DNA of 64,000 nucleotides from Ndongobacter massiliensis (GTDB lineage Bacteria > Bacillota > Clostridia > Tissierellales > Peptoniphilaceae). How positions within the stretch are numbered: position 1 is the first letter of the stretch; every line of letters starts with the position of its first letter. The position numbers were made by a program, and so were the translations under genes. Of the stretch, positions 1-7,356 are shown piece after piece. The DNA lies in assembly GCF_900120375.1 (NCBI RefSeq), contig NZ_LT635480.1, positions 558,001 to 622,000 on the forward strand, read 5' to 3'. The notes below the pieces were generated by a model. The model was not told the origin of the DNA. It made no database searches and saw nothing but the letters and a program-made list of their open reading frames with translations.

Positions 1-2
1 CG

Positions 3-446
3 GGAATTCCAAAAAATCGGTTTGGTTTGATCAATTTTACGGAGTTAAGGAATAAGGGGACGAAGATTGCTCAGGAATATTCCATTGTAACAGATAGCGT
101 CAACTCTCCTGCGGTCGCACTTTCGGGTGGGAATATGCAGAAAATTGTTGTAGCAAGAGAGCTTTCATCACACCCCCGCGTATTAATAGCCAATCAACCG
201 ACGCGCGGAATTGACGTAGGGGCACAAGAGTTTATTTGGGGACAATTGGTGAAGTACCAAGAAGAGGGAAATGCCGTCGTTTTGATCTCAGCGGACCTCA
301 AGGAATTGCTTGAGTTGAGCGACACCATTGCTGTCATGCTGGATGGTTGTGTTGTGACAAAATTAAAAAATGAGAATTTAACAGAAGAAATGCTTGGCTA
401 TTACATGCTTGGCGTAAAAAATGTGGAAGAAAGGGAAATCAGATGA
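3..446 (+). CDS. Nucleoside/sugar-type ABC importer ATPase, C-terminal part (cut by window edge)
   Basis: The reading frame is open to the first base of the window, so this is the end of a longer gene. The visible 147 residues hold an ABC signature LSGGNMQK, a degenerate Walker B region (ANQPTRGIDVGA) and a D-loop/H-loop stretch VVLISADLKELLELSD. The RGIDVGA form is typical of the second ATPase half in ribose- and nucleoside-type importers (RbsA/YufO/BmpB family), where two ATPase domains are fused. It overlaps the next permease gene by 4 nt, so translation is probably coupled. The substrate is not shown by this fragment; the two permeases behind it are of the nucleoside (YufP/YufQ) kind. The N-terminal ATPase domain and any lipoprotein binding protein would lie upstream, outside the window. 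Confidence 0.9.
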   Translation, partial: GIPKNRFGLINFTELRNKGTKIAQEYSIVTDSVNSPAVALSGGNMQKIVVARELSSHPRVLIANQPTRGIDVGAQEFIWGQLVKYQEEGNAVVLISADLKELLELSDTIAVMLDGCVVTKLKNENLTEEMLGYYMLGVKNVEEREIR

Positions 447-1507
447 AAAAGCAAATCGACAAAATCAATATATATCGTTTGGTTTTAGCGGTTTTCATAT
501 CTGTAATCGCTATATTCCTGATTATTTTTTGCGTCAGTAAAAACCCAAGTCAAGCTTTAAAAAGCTTTTACATAGGGCCGTTTTCTTCTCTGCGTCGCAT
601 TGGAAATATTATTGAAGTTTCCATCCCTTTGATGTTCTCTAGTTTGGCGACGGTTTTTCTGTTTCGAACGGGATTGTTTAATTTATCCGCAGAAGGTGCC
701 TTTTTTATCGGTACCGTTGTTGCAACGGTCATCGCCCAAGTATTCAATAGCTGGGGGATTTTTGCATTAATTCTGGCCATTCTTGGTGCCATGGTTGTAG
801 CCGCAGGTGTAACGACATTGCCCGGGGCATTAAAGGTAAAGATTAACGCAAATATTATTGTCACTTCCTTGATGATGAATTTTGTATGTCTGAATCTTGG
901 CTTGTTTGTCATTCATTCGTTCTTCTTGGACAATAGCTTGAACACGCCTTATAGTCATAAATTTGGGGAAAGCTTCAAATTGTTAAACATTTTACCCGGC
1001 ACGCGCGTACACATCGGCTTGGTTGTTGCGATCGCAGTAATTATTATGGCGACTTTGCTGCTGAATCATACGGCATTTGGACTGCGGTGTAAAATTATCG
1101 GATCGAATTCCAAATTTGCGCGGTATGCGGGTTTGTCGAGCGATAAAATCATCTTGCAAACGCAGATTATTGGTGGTGCGATTGCCGGTTTAGGGGGAGC
1201 CATCGAGCTGTTTGGCATGTATAATCGTTTCCAATACGGCGGCCTCACGAATCATGGTTGGGAAGGAATTCCGATCGCGATTATTGCCAGTCATAACCCA
1301 AAATATCTGCCCTTAGCAACCTTATTTTTCGCCTATTTGAAAATTGGAGCCGATATTATGGCCCGGGAAAGTGATGTTCCCTTTGAGATTGTGCAGGTGA
1401 TTCAGGCGATCATGATCGTGATCATATCTGCACAAGCGCTGTTAAAAGGAGCGAGGAAGAGGAGGTTGTTGCGTCAGATAAATCAAGGAGAGAATCAAAA
1501 TGCTTGA
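443..1507 (+). CDS. ABC transporter permease, YufP/BmpC-like
   Basis: Integral membrane permease of the branched-chain-amino-acid/ribose/nucleoside superfamily (BPD_transp_2), 354 residues. A first hydrophobic helix lies at about residues 11-30, and further helices follow to near the C-terminus. The segment FRTGLFNLSAEGAFFIG is the conserved FNIGAEGQ-like motif of nucleoside permeases such as YufP/NupP. A cytoplasmic loop with GLRCKIIGSNSKFARYAGL corresponds to the ATPase-contacting EAA-like region. It overlaps the ATPase gene by 4 nt and the second permease by 8 nt, so all three form one operon. Known members take up nucleosides or purine bases; the exact substrate here is inferred only. Confidence 0.9.
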   Translation: MKKQIDKINIYRLVLAVFISVIAIFLIIFCVSKNPSQALKSFYIGPFSSLRRIGNIIEVSIPLMFSSLATVFLFRTGLFNLSAEGAFFIGTVVATVIAQVFNSWGIFALILAILGAMVVAAGVTTLPGALKVKINANIIVTSLMMNFVCLNLGLFVIHSFFLDNSLNTPYSHKFGESFKLLNILPGTRVHIGLVVAIAVIIMATLLLNHTAFGLRCKIIGSNSKFARYAGLSSDKIILQTQIIGGAIAGLGGAIELFGMYNRFQYGGLTNHGWEGIPIAIIASHNPKYLPLATLFFAYLKIGADIMARESDVPFEIVQVIQAIMIVIISAQALLKGARKRRLLRQINQGENQNA

Positions 1508-2432
1508 TACATTGAAACTTATTTTCAGCCCGGATTACTTTTTTACAGTGATCCGAGTAATGACGCCGATATTTTTTGCTGCACTGGCATGCATGATGTT
1601 TTACAAGGGCGGAGTGGACGCCATCGGTACAGAAGGAATCATGCTCATTTGCGCGTTAACCGGTGTCATTGGCGGGCACTATATTGGGAATGCTTTGGGC
1701 GGTGTTCTCACCGGGGCTCTTACCGGTGCTTTTATCAGTATAATTTACGTTTTTGTAACGCAGCGTATGGAAGTCAATGAAATTTTAGCCGGAATTGCAG
1801 TCAATACGCTGGCGAGTGGACTTACAATCTTCATTCTCTATTTATTGGTTGGCGAAAAGGGATCGTCGCAAAACTTGCCGAGTCCGACCATTCCGAATAT
1901 CCAAATCCCCATCATAAACAAAATCCCTCTACTGGGCGAGATTGTTTCAGGGCACAGCGTTTTAACCTATGTCAGCTTCATTCTGGCCGCAGTCAGTTAC
2001 TTTTTGCTTTATCGAACGAAATTAGGCTTGCATATCAGAGCGGTGGGCATGTTCCCGGAAGCGGCTGAATCTGTAGGAATCAATGTTATGAGAACCAAAT
2101 ATATCTCTTCAGGCATCGCCGGAGGCCTTGCAGGACTGGGAGGTGTATTCATGTCTATGTCCTATCTCTCGAACTTTACCAAGGAAATGGTTGCAGGTCG
2201 TGGCTTTATAGGCATGGCGGCCGAAGGAATGGGGATGGGAACTCCGAAGGGGGTTATGGGGGCTTCCTTTCTTTTCGGCGCGGTAGATTCTTTGGCAATT
2301 CGCCTACAAGGGTTGAATCTTCCGACGAGAATTGTTCAGGCATTGCCCTATATAGTAACCATTGTTGTAATTTCTTTGTATTCATTATCGGCAACGCATT
2401 CAAAAAATAGGAGGAATAAAAAACATGATTAA
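1500..2432 (+). CDS. ABC transporter permease, YufQ/BmpD-like
   Basis: Second permease subunit of the same importer, 310 residues. The motif GVDAIGTEGIMLICAL matches the conserved NIGTEGI segment of YufQ/NupQ-type permeases, and GLHIRAVGMFPEAAESVGI is the cytoplasmic loop that contacts the ATPase. About eight to ten hydrophobic helices are visible. The pair of one long and one shorter permease is typical of nucleoside ABC systems, where they form a heterodimer. The stop overlaps the start of the ADP-ribosylglycohydrolase-family gene by 8 nt, which ties that enzyme to the transporter. The start ATG lies 7 nt after AAGGAGAG. Confidence 0.9.
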   Translation: MLDTLKLIFSPDYFFTVIRVMTPIFFAALACMMFYKGGVDAIGTEGIMLICALTGVIGGHYIGNALGGVLTGALTGAFISIIYVFVTQRMEVNEILAGIAVNTLASGLTIFILYLLVGEKGSSQNLPSPTIPNIQIPIINKIPLLGEIVSGHSVLTYVSFILAAVSYFLLYRTKLGLHIRAVGMFPEAAESVGINVMRTKYISSGIAGGLAGLGGVFMSMSYLSNFTKEMVAGRGFIGMAAEGMGMGTPKGVMGASFLFGAVDSLAIRLQGLNLPTRIVQALPYIVTIVVISLYSLSATHSKNRRNKKHD

Positions 2433-3852
2433 AAAGTCTCAGAAATTTGAAGGAATGACCGCGCGCGAAATTGCTATGGATGCGATTCAACACTCTATTC
2501 CACGCCTGCAAACCGAGGAAGAGGCGGGCTGGACGGAAGAATATGAAAATATTGAATCTCTGGAAGTGGCGAGTGTTCGAAAGAGATGGAACACACCGGT
2601 TCCGGGCTCCTTGGCACCGGATCAAGTTATCATAGGCGCGATTCAAGCCGTTTCGAATCAGGGGAGAGACGTTACAGAAGCTGAAAAATTAATTGTTCCC
2701 ACACAAAAAGCTTATGAAGAGAACGACGATGCCACATTAATGGAAAATGTAGCCCTTATTTTTCATCACTTAGCAAATGCGCCGAAGATTGAAAATGATC
2801 CCTATTGGGATTATCAACAATTTGGTAGCTTTGAGGACTATGAATCTTCTGTTAAATTTGAGGACTGTGCAACCTTAGATATCGAGCAAGAAGAATTTAT
2901 TGAAAGAGTGCATGCTGCGTGGACGACGCAGATTGCCGGCGGTGGACTAGGAACGATGCTGGAAGGTTATACAACCGATAATCTTCGAAAAACATTCGGT
3001 GAAATTACCGGCTATCTGCGGCAACCTTCTACGCACAATGATGATATTCTCTTTGAACTGGCCTTGATCGATGCGGTTGCAGAAAATGGATATGCTGTGA
3101 GTTCTAACGACATTGCTTTGAAATGGGTTGGAAATATCAGCTATACCTGGTCTGCGGAAGAAATTGCTCTTAAAAATTTGCGTCGAGGAATTATGCCGCC
3201 GGAAAGTGCTCGTTTAAACAATCCTTGGAATGAGTGGATTGGCGCCCAAATGCGCGGGAGTGTTTGTGGTTTGGTTTGCCCGGGTAATGCACGGGAAGCA
3301 GCAAGGCTTGCTTGGCTGGATGGAAGAATTTCTCATGTCAACAATGGAATACTGGGTGAGGTATTTAATGCGATATTGACGGCGGAAGCATGGAACAGCA
3401 AGAATGTTCGAGAAATCCTTTATAAGACCATTTCTCTTATTCCGAAAAAATCGCAGTACTATTCGGTAATTGATTTCGCCATCAAAGCTTGTGAAGAAAA
3501 CTCTTCTTGGGAGCCGGCGTGGCGTAAATGTGAGGAAGAATACAGGCACTATAATTGGATTCATGCGTATCCGAATGCTGCTGCAGAAGTCGTCGCCTTA
3601 TACTTTGCAGAAGAAGATTTTGATGAGTGTATGCATATTATCGCAATGTGCGGGCAGGATGTTGATTGCAATGCCGGACAAATTGCCACCATTTACGGCA
3701 TTATCCACGGCTTTGAAGGAATCGATGCGCGGTGGTCGGAACCCTTTAATGACGAGTTTTACAGCTTGTATCGTGGTTACGAAGATACCACCATTAAGCG
3801 CATTGCAGAAAATACTTATAAAGCCTACAAAGCATACCGAAACGAAAAATAA
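2425..3852 (+). CDS. ADP-ribosylglycohydrolase-family protein with extra N-terminal region
   Basis: 475 residues. The C-terminal two thirds (about 160-475) look like the all-helical ADP-ribosylglycohydrolase (ARH/DraG) fold: a glycine-rich start IAGGGLGTMLEG (170-181), a metal-site segment HNDDI (204-208), a GNAREAARLAW helix, and a second metal-site segment GQDVDCNAGQIATIYG (410-425). In known ARH enzymes the metal ligands are TDDT and DTDT; here they read NDDI and DVDC, so the aspartates are kept while both threonines are changed. About 160 N-terminal residues have no domain I recognise. The family hydrolyses N- or O-glycosidic bonds of ADP-ribose or ribosides. Its 8-nt overlap with a nucleoside-type permease suggests a small imported ribosylated compound as substrate rather than a modified protein; that is inference. 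The AT-rich coding region differs from most of the window. Confidence 0.75.
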   Translation: MIKKSQKFEGMTAREIAMDAIQHSIPRLQTEEEAGWTEEYENIESLEVASVRKRWNTPVPGSLAPDQVIIGAIQAVSNQGRDVTEAEKLIVPTQKAYEENDDATLMENVALIFHHLANAPKIENDPYWDYQQFGSFEDYESSVKFEDCATLDIEQEEFIERVHAAWTTQIAGGGLGTMLEGYTTDNLRKTFGEITGYLRQPSTHNDDILFELALIDAVAENGYAVSSNDIALKWVGNISYTWSAEEIALKNLRRGIMPPESARLNNPWNEWIGAQMRGSVCGLVCPGNAREAARLAWLDGRISHVNNGILGEVFNAILTAEAWNSKNVREILYKTISLIPKKSQYYSVIDFAIKACEENSSWEPAWRKCEEEYRHYNWIHAYPNAAAEVVALYFAEEDFDECMHIIAMCGQDVDCNAGQIATIYGIIHGFEGIDARWSEPFNDEFYSLYRGYEDTTIKRIAENTYKAYKAYRNEK

Positions 3853-3924
3853 TGATTCTTTCATGGTAATGTTTCTGTAGCGATTGAAACGGGAAAGATG
3901 GAGATCGGAGTCAATTGCCGATTG

Positions 3925-3977
3925 GAAAAAGGAACATCGGTGCTTACTTGTCGAAACAGCGCTGATGTTCCTTTTTC
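3925..3977 (+). terminator. Intrinsic terminator between hydrolase and LacI-ribokinase genes
   Basis: The arms 3925-3943 and 3959-3977 pair over 19 positions with only two G-T wobbles, around a 15-nt loop. The 5' arm begins GAAAAAGGAACATC and the 3' arm ends GATGTTCC followed by TTTTTC, so the hairpin has U tracts and would also work on the other strand. It lies 73 nt after the hydrolase stop and only 27 nt before the GTG of the next gene. Transcripts entering from the transporter operon should be largely stopped here, unless the hairpin acts as an attenuator for the regulator-kinase gene. Confidence 0.8.
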
Positions 3978-4004
3978 AAAACTGTAACAAATTGAGGTAG
4001 GGGC

Positions 4005-5879
4005 GTGAATATACGGGAGTTAGCAAAATTGGCGGGAGTTTCTCCCTCTACGGTATCAAAAGTCATTAACAATAAGGATGAGAGTATCAGTCCAGCCACG
4101 AGAAAACGTATTCTAAAGTTGGTGAAGGAACATAACTATCAAACTTATTCTGCCGTGAAAGCAGGACACGTACGGTCTTTTGTTTTAGGTGTTTTACTTT
4201 TGGATTTTTTAGAAAATACAGAATTTATAAATGGAATTATTGAGCAGGCGCAGCGATATGGTTATTCCGTCATTCTTCGATTCAGTAAGAAGGATGTGGA
4301 GTTAGAAAGAAAAAACCTTGCTGCGTTCATTGCACACCAAGTCGACGGTTTGCTATGGGAACCTATTAATGAAAATAGTTTGTTGCAACTCGATTCATTA
4401 AGAAATAAAGGTATTAGCATTTCCTTATATGAAGGCGGTCTCGATAATGCCTTTTGTATTGATTATGATCCATTTGCCTATAAAATGACAAAAACGCTTA
4501 TTGCGCTTGGTCATACAAATATTGCCTGTGTTGCTTCAGCAAAGTTCCAAGCAGCGGGCTTTTTAGCTGGATATCAGAGAAGTCTGTTTGAAAATGATAT
4601 TCCGGTTAATTCACAATTTGTCTTTGAAGAGTTTGATGAGACTCTTTTGCAGCAGATATTATCCGCATCTGTTAGCGCTGTCATTACGGCACAATATAAA
4701 ACCGGGTTTGATCTTTATCAGAAAGTATCTCAGCAGAACATTTTTGTGCCTGAAAATCTATCCATTCTCAGCTTAGATAAAGGAACTACATGCATTGAGT
4801 CACCATTAATTTCGACCCTTTCGGTGCCTTTTTCTGCTTATGGAAGGTATGTCTGTGAACAGATCATTGCCAAAGTTGAAAAAAAAGAAGGTGAATTTCT
4901 TGCATTTTCGCCGGAACTTACAATCCGCAATAAAAAATCCATAGCGATTCCTTTTCAACATTTACCAAAACACGTGATCGTAGTGGGCAGTATTAACATG
5001 GATAATTACTTGAAGATGGAGACGCTGCCCCATTCCGGCAAAACGGTTGCGTCTTCTTCCACAGCATTTTATTCCGGAGGCAAAGCGTTGAATGAAGCTA
5101 TCGGTCTTTCCAAACTTGGCGTGCGTTCGTCCGTCATAGGATGTGTTGGAAACGATACGGATTCTCGGATTGTTTTCGATGCAATGAATGACTATGGAAT
5201 CGATCGAACCGGCGTAAAACGGTCAGCTAACAGTAAAACGGGGCAAGCCTATATCTTTGTACAGCAGGATGGTGAAAGCATGATCTCGATCATGTCCGGG
5301 GCGAACGCAGAGCTGACGGCGCAGGATGTTTCGAAGCAGGAATCTCTTTTTGAAGGGGCTTCCTATTGTTTAATACAGACGGAAATTCCCATGGATGCGG
5401 TGGAGCGGGCTTGTCAAATGGCAAAAGCGCACAATCTTCCGACAATTTTGAAACCTTCGGCATGCGGTCCGCTTACGAAAGAGATCCTTCAATATGTTGA
5501 TATAATTGCACCCAACAAAGAAGAACTTAACGAAATTTGTCCGCAATTTAAAAATATCGACGAGCAGTCCGACTGGCTCATTCAACAGGGAGTTCGCACC
5601 GTTATTGTCACACTCGGCGCGGAGGGCTGCTATGTTCGGCAAAAAGGGACATCGAAGTACTTTTCAGCCGTCGAATTTCCGAGAGTCGATGCGTCCGGTG
5701 CTGCCGATGCATTTTTAAGCGCGCTCACGGCATTTTTACTGCGCGGCGTTGAAATCTATCAAGCGGTGGAAATTGCGAACTATGCCGCGGGGTATTCGGT
5801 CTCGAAAGAGGGCGTACCTCCGGCATTGATCGATAAACACTTGTTGGATGCGTATGCAAAAACGATTTTAGAAGTGTAG
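4005..5879 (+). CDS. LacI-family regulator fused to a ribokinase (PfkB) domain
   Basis: 624 residues with three parts. Residues 1-50 are a LacI helix-turn-helix plus hinge (IRELAKLAGVSPSTVSKVINN). About 58-318 form the periplasmic-binding-protein-like sensor domain of LacI regulators. From about 323 to the end is a PfkB carbohydrate kinase of ribokinase type, with VVGSINMD near its start, a GGKALNEAIGLSKLG sugar-site segment, APNKEEL, and VDASGAADAF; D568 is the expected catalytic base, in GAAD instead of the usual GAGD. The start is GTG behind GAGGTAGGGG. Such fusions could sense and phosphorylate the same sugar. Base composition changes near the domain border: sampled lines of the regulator half have about 32-35% GC, lines of the kinase half 52-62%. 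Ribose or a relative is the likely ligand, by context. Confidence 0.88.
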   Translation: MNIRELAKLAGVSPSTVSKVINNKDESISPATRKRILKLVKEHNYQTYSAVKAGHVRSFVLGVLLLDFLENTEFINGIIEQAQRYGYSVILRFSKKDVELERKNLAAFIAHQVDGLLWEPINENSLLQLDSLRNKGISISLYEGGLDNAFCIDYDPFAYKMTKTLIALGHTNIACVASAKFQAAGFLAGYQRSLFENDIPVNSQFVFEEFDETLLQQILSASVSAVITAQYKTGFDLYQKVSQQNIFVPENLSILSLDKGTTCIESPLISTLSVPFSAYGRYVCEQIIAKVEKKEGEFLAFSPELTIRNKKSIAIPFQHLPKHVIVVGSINMDNYLKMETLPHSGKTVASSSTAFYSGGKALNEAIGLSKLGVRSSVIGCVGNDTDSRIVFDAMNDYGIDRTGVKRSANSKTGQAYIFVQQDGESMISIMSGANAELTAQDVSKQESLFEGASYCLIQTEIPMDAVERACQMAKAHNLPTILKPSACGPLTKEILQYVDIIAPNKEELNEICPQFKNIDEQSDWLIQQGVRTVIVTLGAEGCYVRQKGTSKYFSAVEFPRVDASGAADAFLSALTAFLLRGVEIYQAVEIANYAAGYSVSKEGVPPALIDKHLLDAYAKTILEV

Positions 5880-6025
5880 GTCACGGGGAGCCATTAGAAT
5901 ATTTTTAAGCAATATCCTTACCAAGTTTCGCGGTGGAAGCGATTGGCTGAACCGCGGGGCGATTTTTGCTGCTCAAAGCAAAAAGCGGAAATATCGAGTT
6001 TAGCCCTAAAATAGAAAAATAATCC
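5880..6025. other. Gap before the PTS operon with two short inverted repeats
   Basis: No open reading frame is supported here. Two small inverted repeats can be seen: CGCGGT/ACCGCG at 5929-5934 and 5951-5956, and TTTTTGCT/AGCAAAAA at 5963-5970 and 5977-5984. Neither is followed by a clear T tract on the plus strand, so termination after the LacI-ribokinase gene would at best be weak. Confidence 0.3.
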
Positions 6026-6053
6026 TTAGTTTTTTAGTAATATCGGGTATAAT
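6026..6053 (+). promoter_or_regulatory. Promoter of the PTS/transketolase operon
   Basis: A perfect -10 box TATAAT lies at 6048-6053, with a poor -35 (TTAGTT at 6026-6031, 16-nt spacer). Transcription should begin near 6060, about 70 nt before the IIB gene. A strong -10 with a weak -35 fits a regulated promoter. Confidence 0.5.
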
Positions 6054-6060
6054 ACTAATA

Positions 6061-6070
6061 CAAACGTTTG
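6061..6070. promoter_or_regulatory. LacI-type operator palindrome CAAACGTTTG
   Basis: A perfect 10-bp palindrome with the central CG typical of LacI-family operators; the AAACGTTT core is shared with known PurR and RbsR sites. It starts 8 nt after the -10 box and so covers the expected transcription start, where a bound repressor would block RNA polymerase. The LacI-ribokinase encoded just upstream is the nearest candidate regulator. CcpA or another LacI protein is possible. Confidence 0.5.
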
Positions 6071-6132
6071 ACCGATCGCGTGGGGGATTCTTACGCGGCG
6101 CCGGCAAGCGAAAAAGAAAGTGGAGGCATAGT

Positions 6133-6420
6133 ATGGCAGTTAAAAAGATTATGTGCTGTTGTGGTTCAGGTATCGGTTCGTCCCTTATGGTACGGCTGAA
6201 TGTCGAAAAAGTATTGAAAAAGATGGGGAAGGACGGCATTGAAGTCGTTCATTCCACGACGTCGGATGCACAACCGGGCGCCGCGGATATTTTTGTAGTC
6301 GGAAAAGATTTGGAAGACTTCGTTGCGACGCTCCCCAATAAGGTGGTTTTGCACAATATCATGTCCTTGGATGAACTGGAAGAAAAATTGTCGGCGGAGT
6401 TTGAAAAACTGGGGGCATAG
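6133..6420 (+). CDS. PTS system IIB subunit, ascorbate (Ula) type
   Basis: 95 residues. The phosphocysteine loop CGSGIGSSLMVR near the N-terminus (C10 expected to carry the phosphate) is the hallmark of the ascorbate/galactitol class of IIB proteins such as UlaB; two more cysteines precede it (CCC at 8-10). The protein passes phosphate from IIA to the sugar during uptake through IIC. RBS GTGGAGG lies 6 nt before the ATG. It is the first gene of an operon that continues with a split transketolase, IIA and IIC. The substrate need not be ascorbate; none of the ula catabolic enzymes is nearby. Confidence 0.9.
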   Translation: MAVKKIMCCCGSGIGSSLMVRLNVEKVLKKMGKDGIEVVHSTTSDAQPGAADIFVVGKDLEDFVATLPNKVVLHNIMSLDELEEKLSAEFEKLGA

Positions 6421-6495
6421 TTTCCGGCGAGAAACCCCAAGATGAACGAGTGCCAATCAGAAATTCGAATGGGCTGAAACAGAAAGGAGGGCAGA

Positions 6496-7356
6496 TTGGA
6501 TAAAAAAGAACGACTTGCATTGAAAGTCGGCAGCGCAAAGATTCGCGCCGCCACATTGAAAATGTTGAAGTGGCGTCGGTATGGTCATTTGGGCGGCGCC
6601 ATGTCCATCGTGGAATTGCTGTCGGTGTTGTATAACAAGCAGATGAAGCACGACCCGAAAAACCCGTCGTGGGATGAAAGGGATTATCTCGTCTTATCGA
6701 AGGGACACGCGGGTCCCGCATGGTATGCGGCACTGGCCACACAGGGTTATTTTCCGGAAACGGAATTGTATACGCTGAACGAAGGGGGTACCAATCTCCC
6801 GTCCCACCCAGACCGGACAAAAACCCCGGGAGTGGATGCGACCACCGGTTCGCTTGGGCAGGGAACTTCCGTGGGCGCGGGACTGGGCTATGCGACGCGC
6901 TTGGAAGGTTCGGATCGTCACGTGTACCTGGTCGTGGGCGATGGGGAACTGAATGAGGGGCAGTGTTGGGAAGCATTCCAGTTTATTGCGCACTACAAGT
7001 TGCATGAAACCATTGTCATTATCGACCATAACAAACAGCAGTTGGACGGGTATCTGGAAGACATTTTGAATCCGTTCGATCTGGCGAAGAAAATGGAAGC
7101 GTTCGGTTTCCGCGTATGGACTGTGGATGGGATGGACGAAGCGGCAATTTCGGATGCGATCGACGCGGCAAAGTCCGTGACGGGTCAGGCAGTGTGTCTG
7201 CTGTTGGAAACGAAAAAGGCGCAGGGCGTGCCATACTACATGGACCGGTTGGATAATCATTCGCCGAAGTTTAATGAGGAAGCGGATCGGGCAGTTGAAG
7301 CGGTGATTGCGGATTTGGAGTCGTTCATTGCGGCGTCGGAACAGGAGGCAAAATGA
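6496..7356 (+). CDS. Transketolase, N-terminal subunit
   Basis: 286 residues, the length of stand-alone N-terminal transketolase halves. It has the thiamine diphosphate-binding region GDGELNEGQCWEA followed by DHNKQQLDG, and an early catalytic histidine segment (YGHLGGAMS) and KGHAGPAWYA. The start is TTG, chosen because AAAGGAGGG ends 4-5 nt before it and no ATG fits. It overlaps the C-terminal half by 4 nt, so the two subunits should be made in equal amounts. The enzyme moves two-carbon units between pentose, triose and other sugar phosphates. Its place inside a PTS operon suggests that the imported sugar phosphate enters pentose-phosphate metabolism. Confidence 0.92.
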   Translation: MDKKERLALKVGSAKIRAATLKMLKWRRYGHLGGAMSIVELLSVLYNKQMKHDPKNPSWDERDYLVLSKGHAGPAWYAALATQGYFPETELYTLNEGGTNLPSHPDRTKTPGVDATTGSLGQGTSVGAGLGYATRLEGSDRHVYLVVGDGELNEGQCWEAFQFIAHYKLHETIVIIDHNKQQLDGYLEDILNPFDLAKKMEAFGFRVWTVDGMDEAAISDAIDAAKSVTGQAVCLLLETKKAQGVPYYMDRLDNHSPKFNEEADRAVEAVIADLESFIAASEQEAK

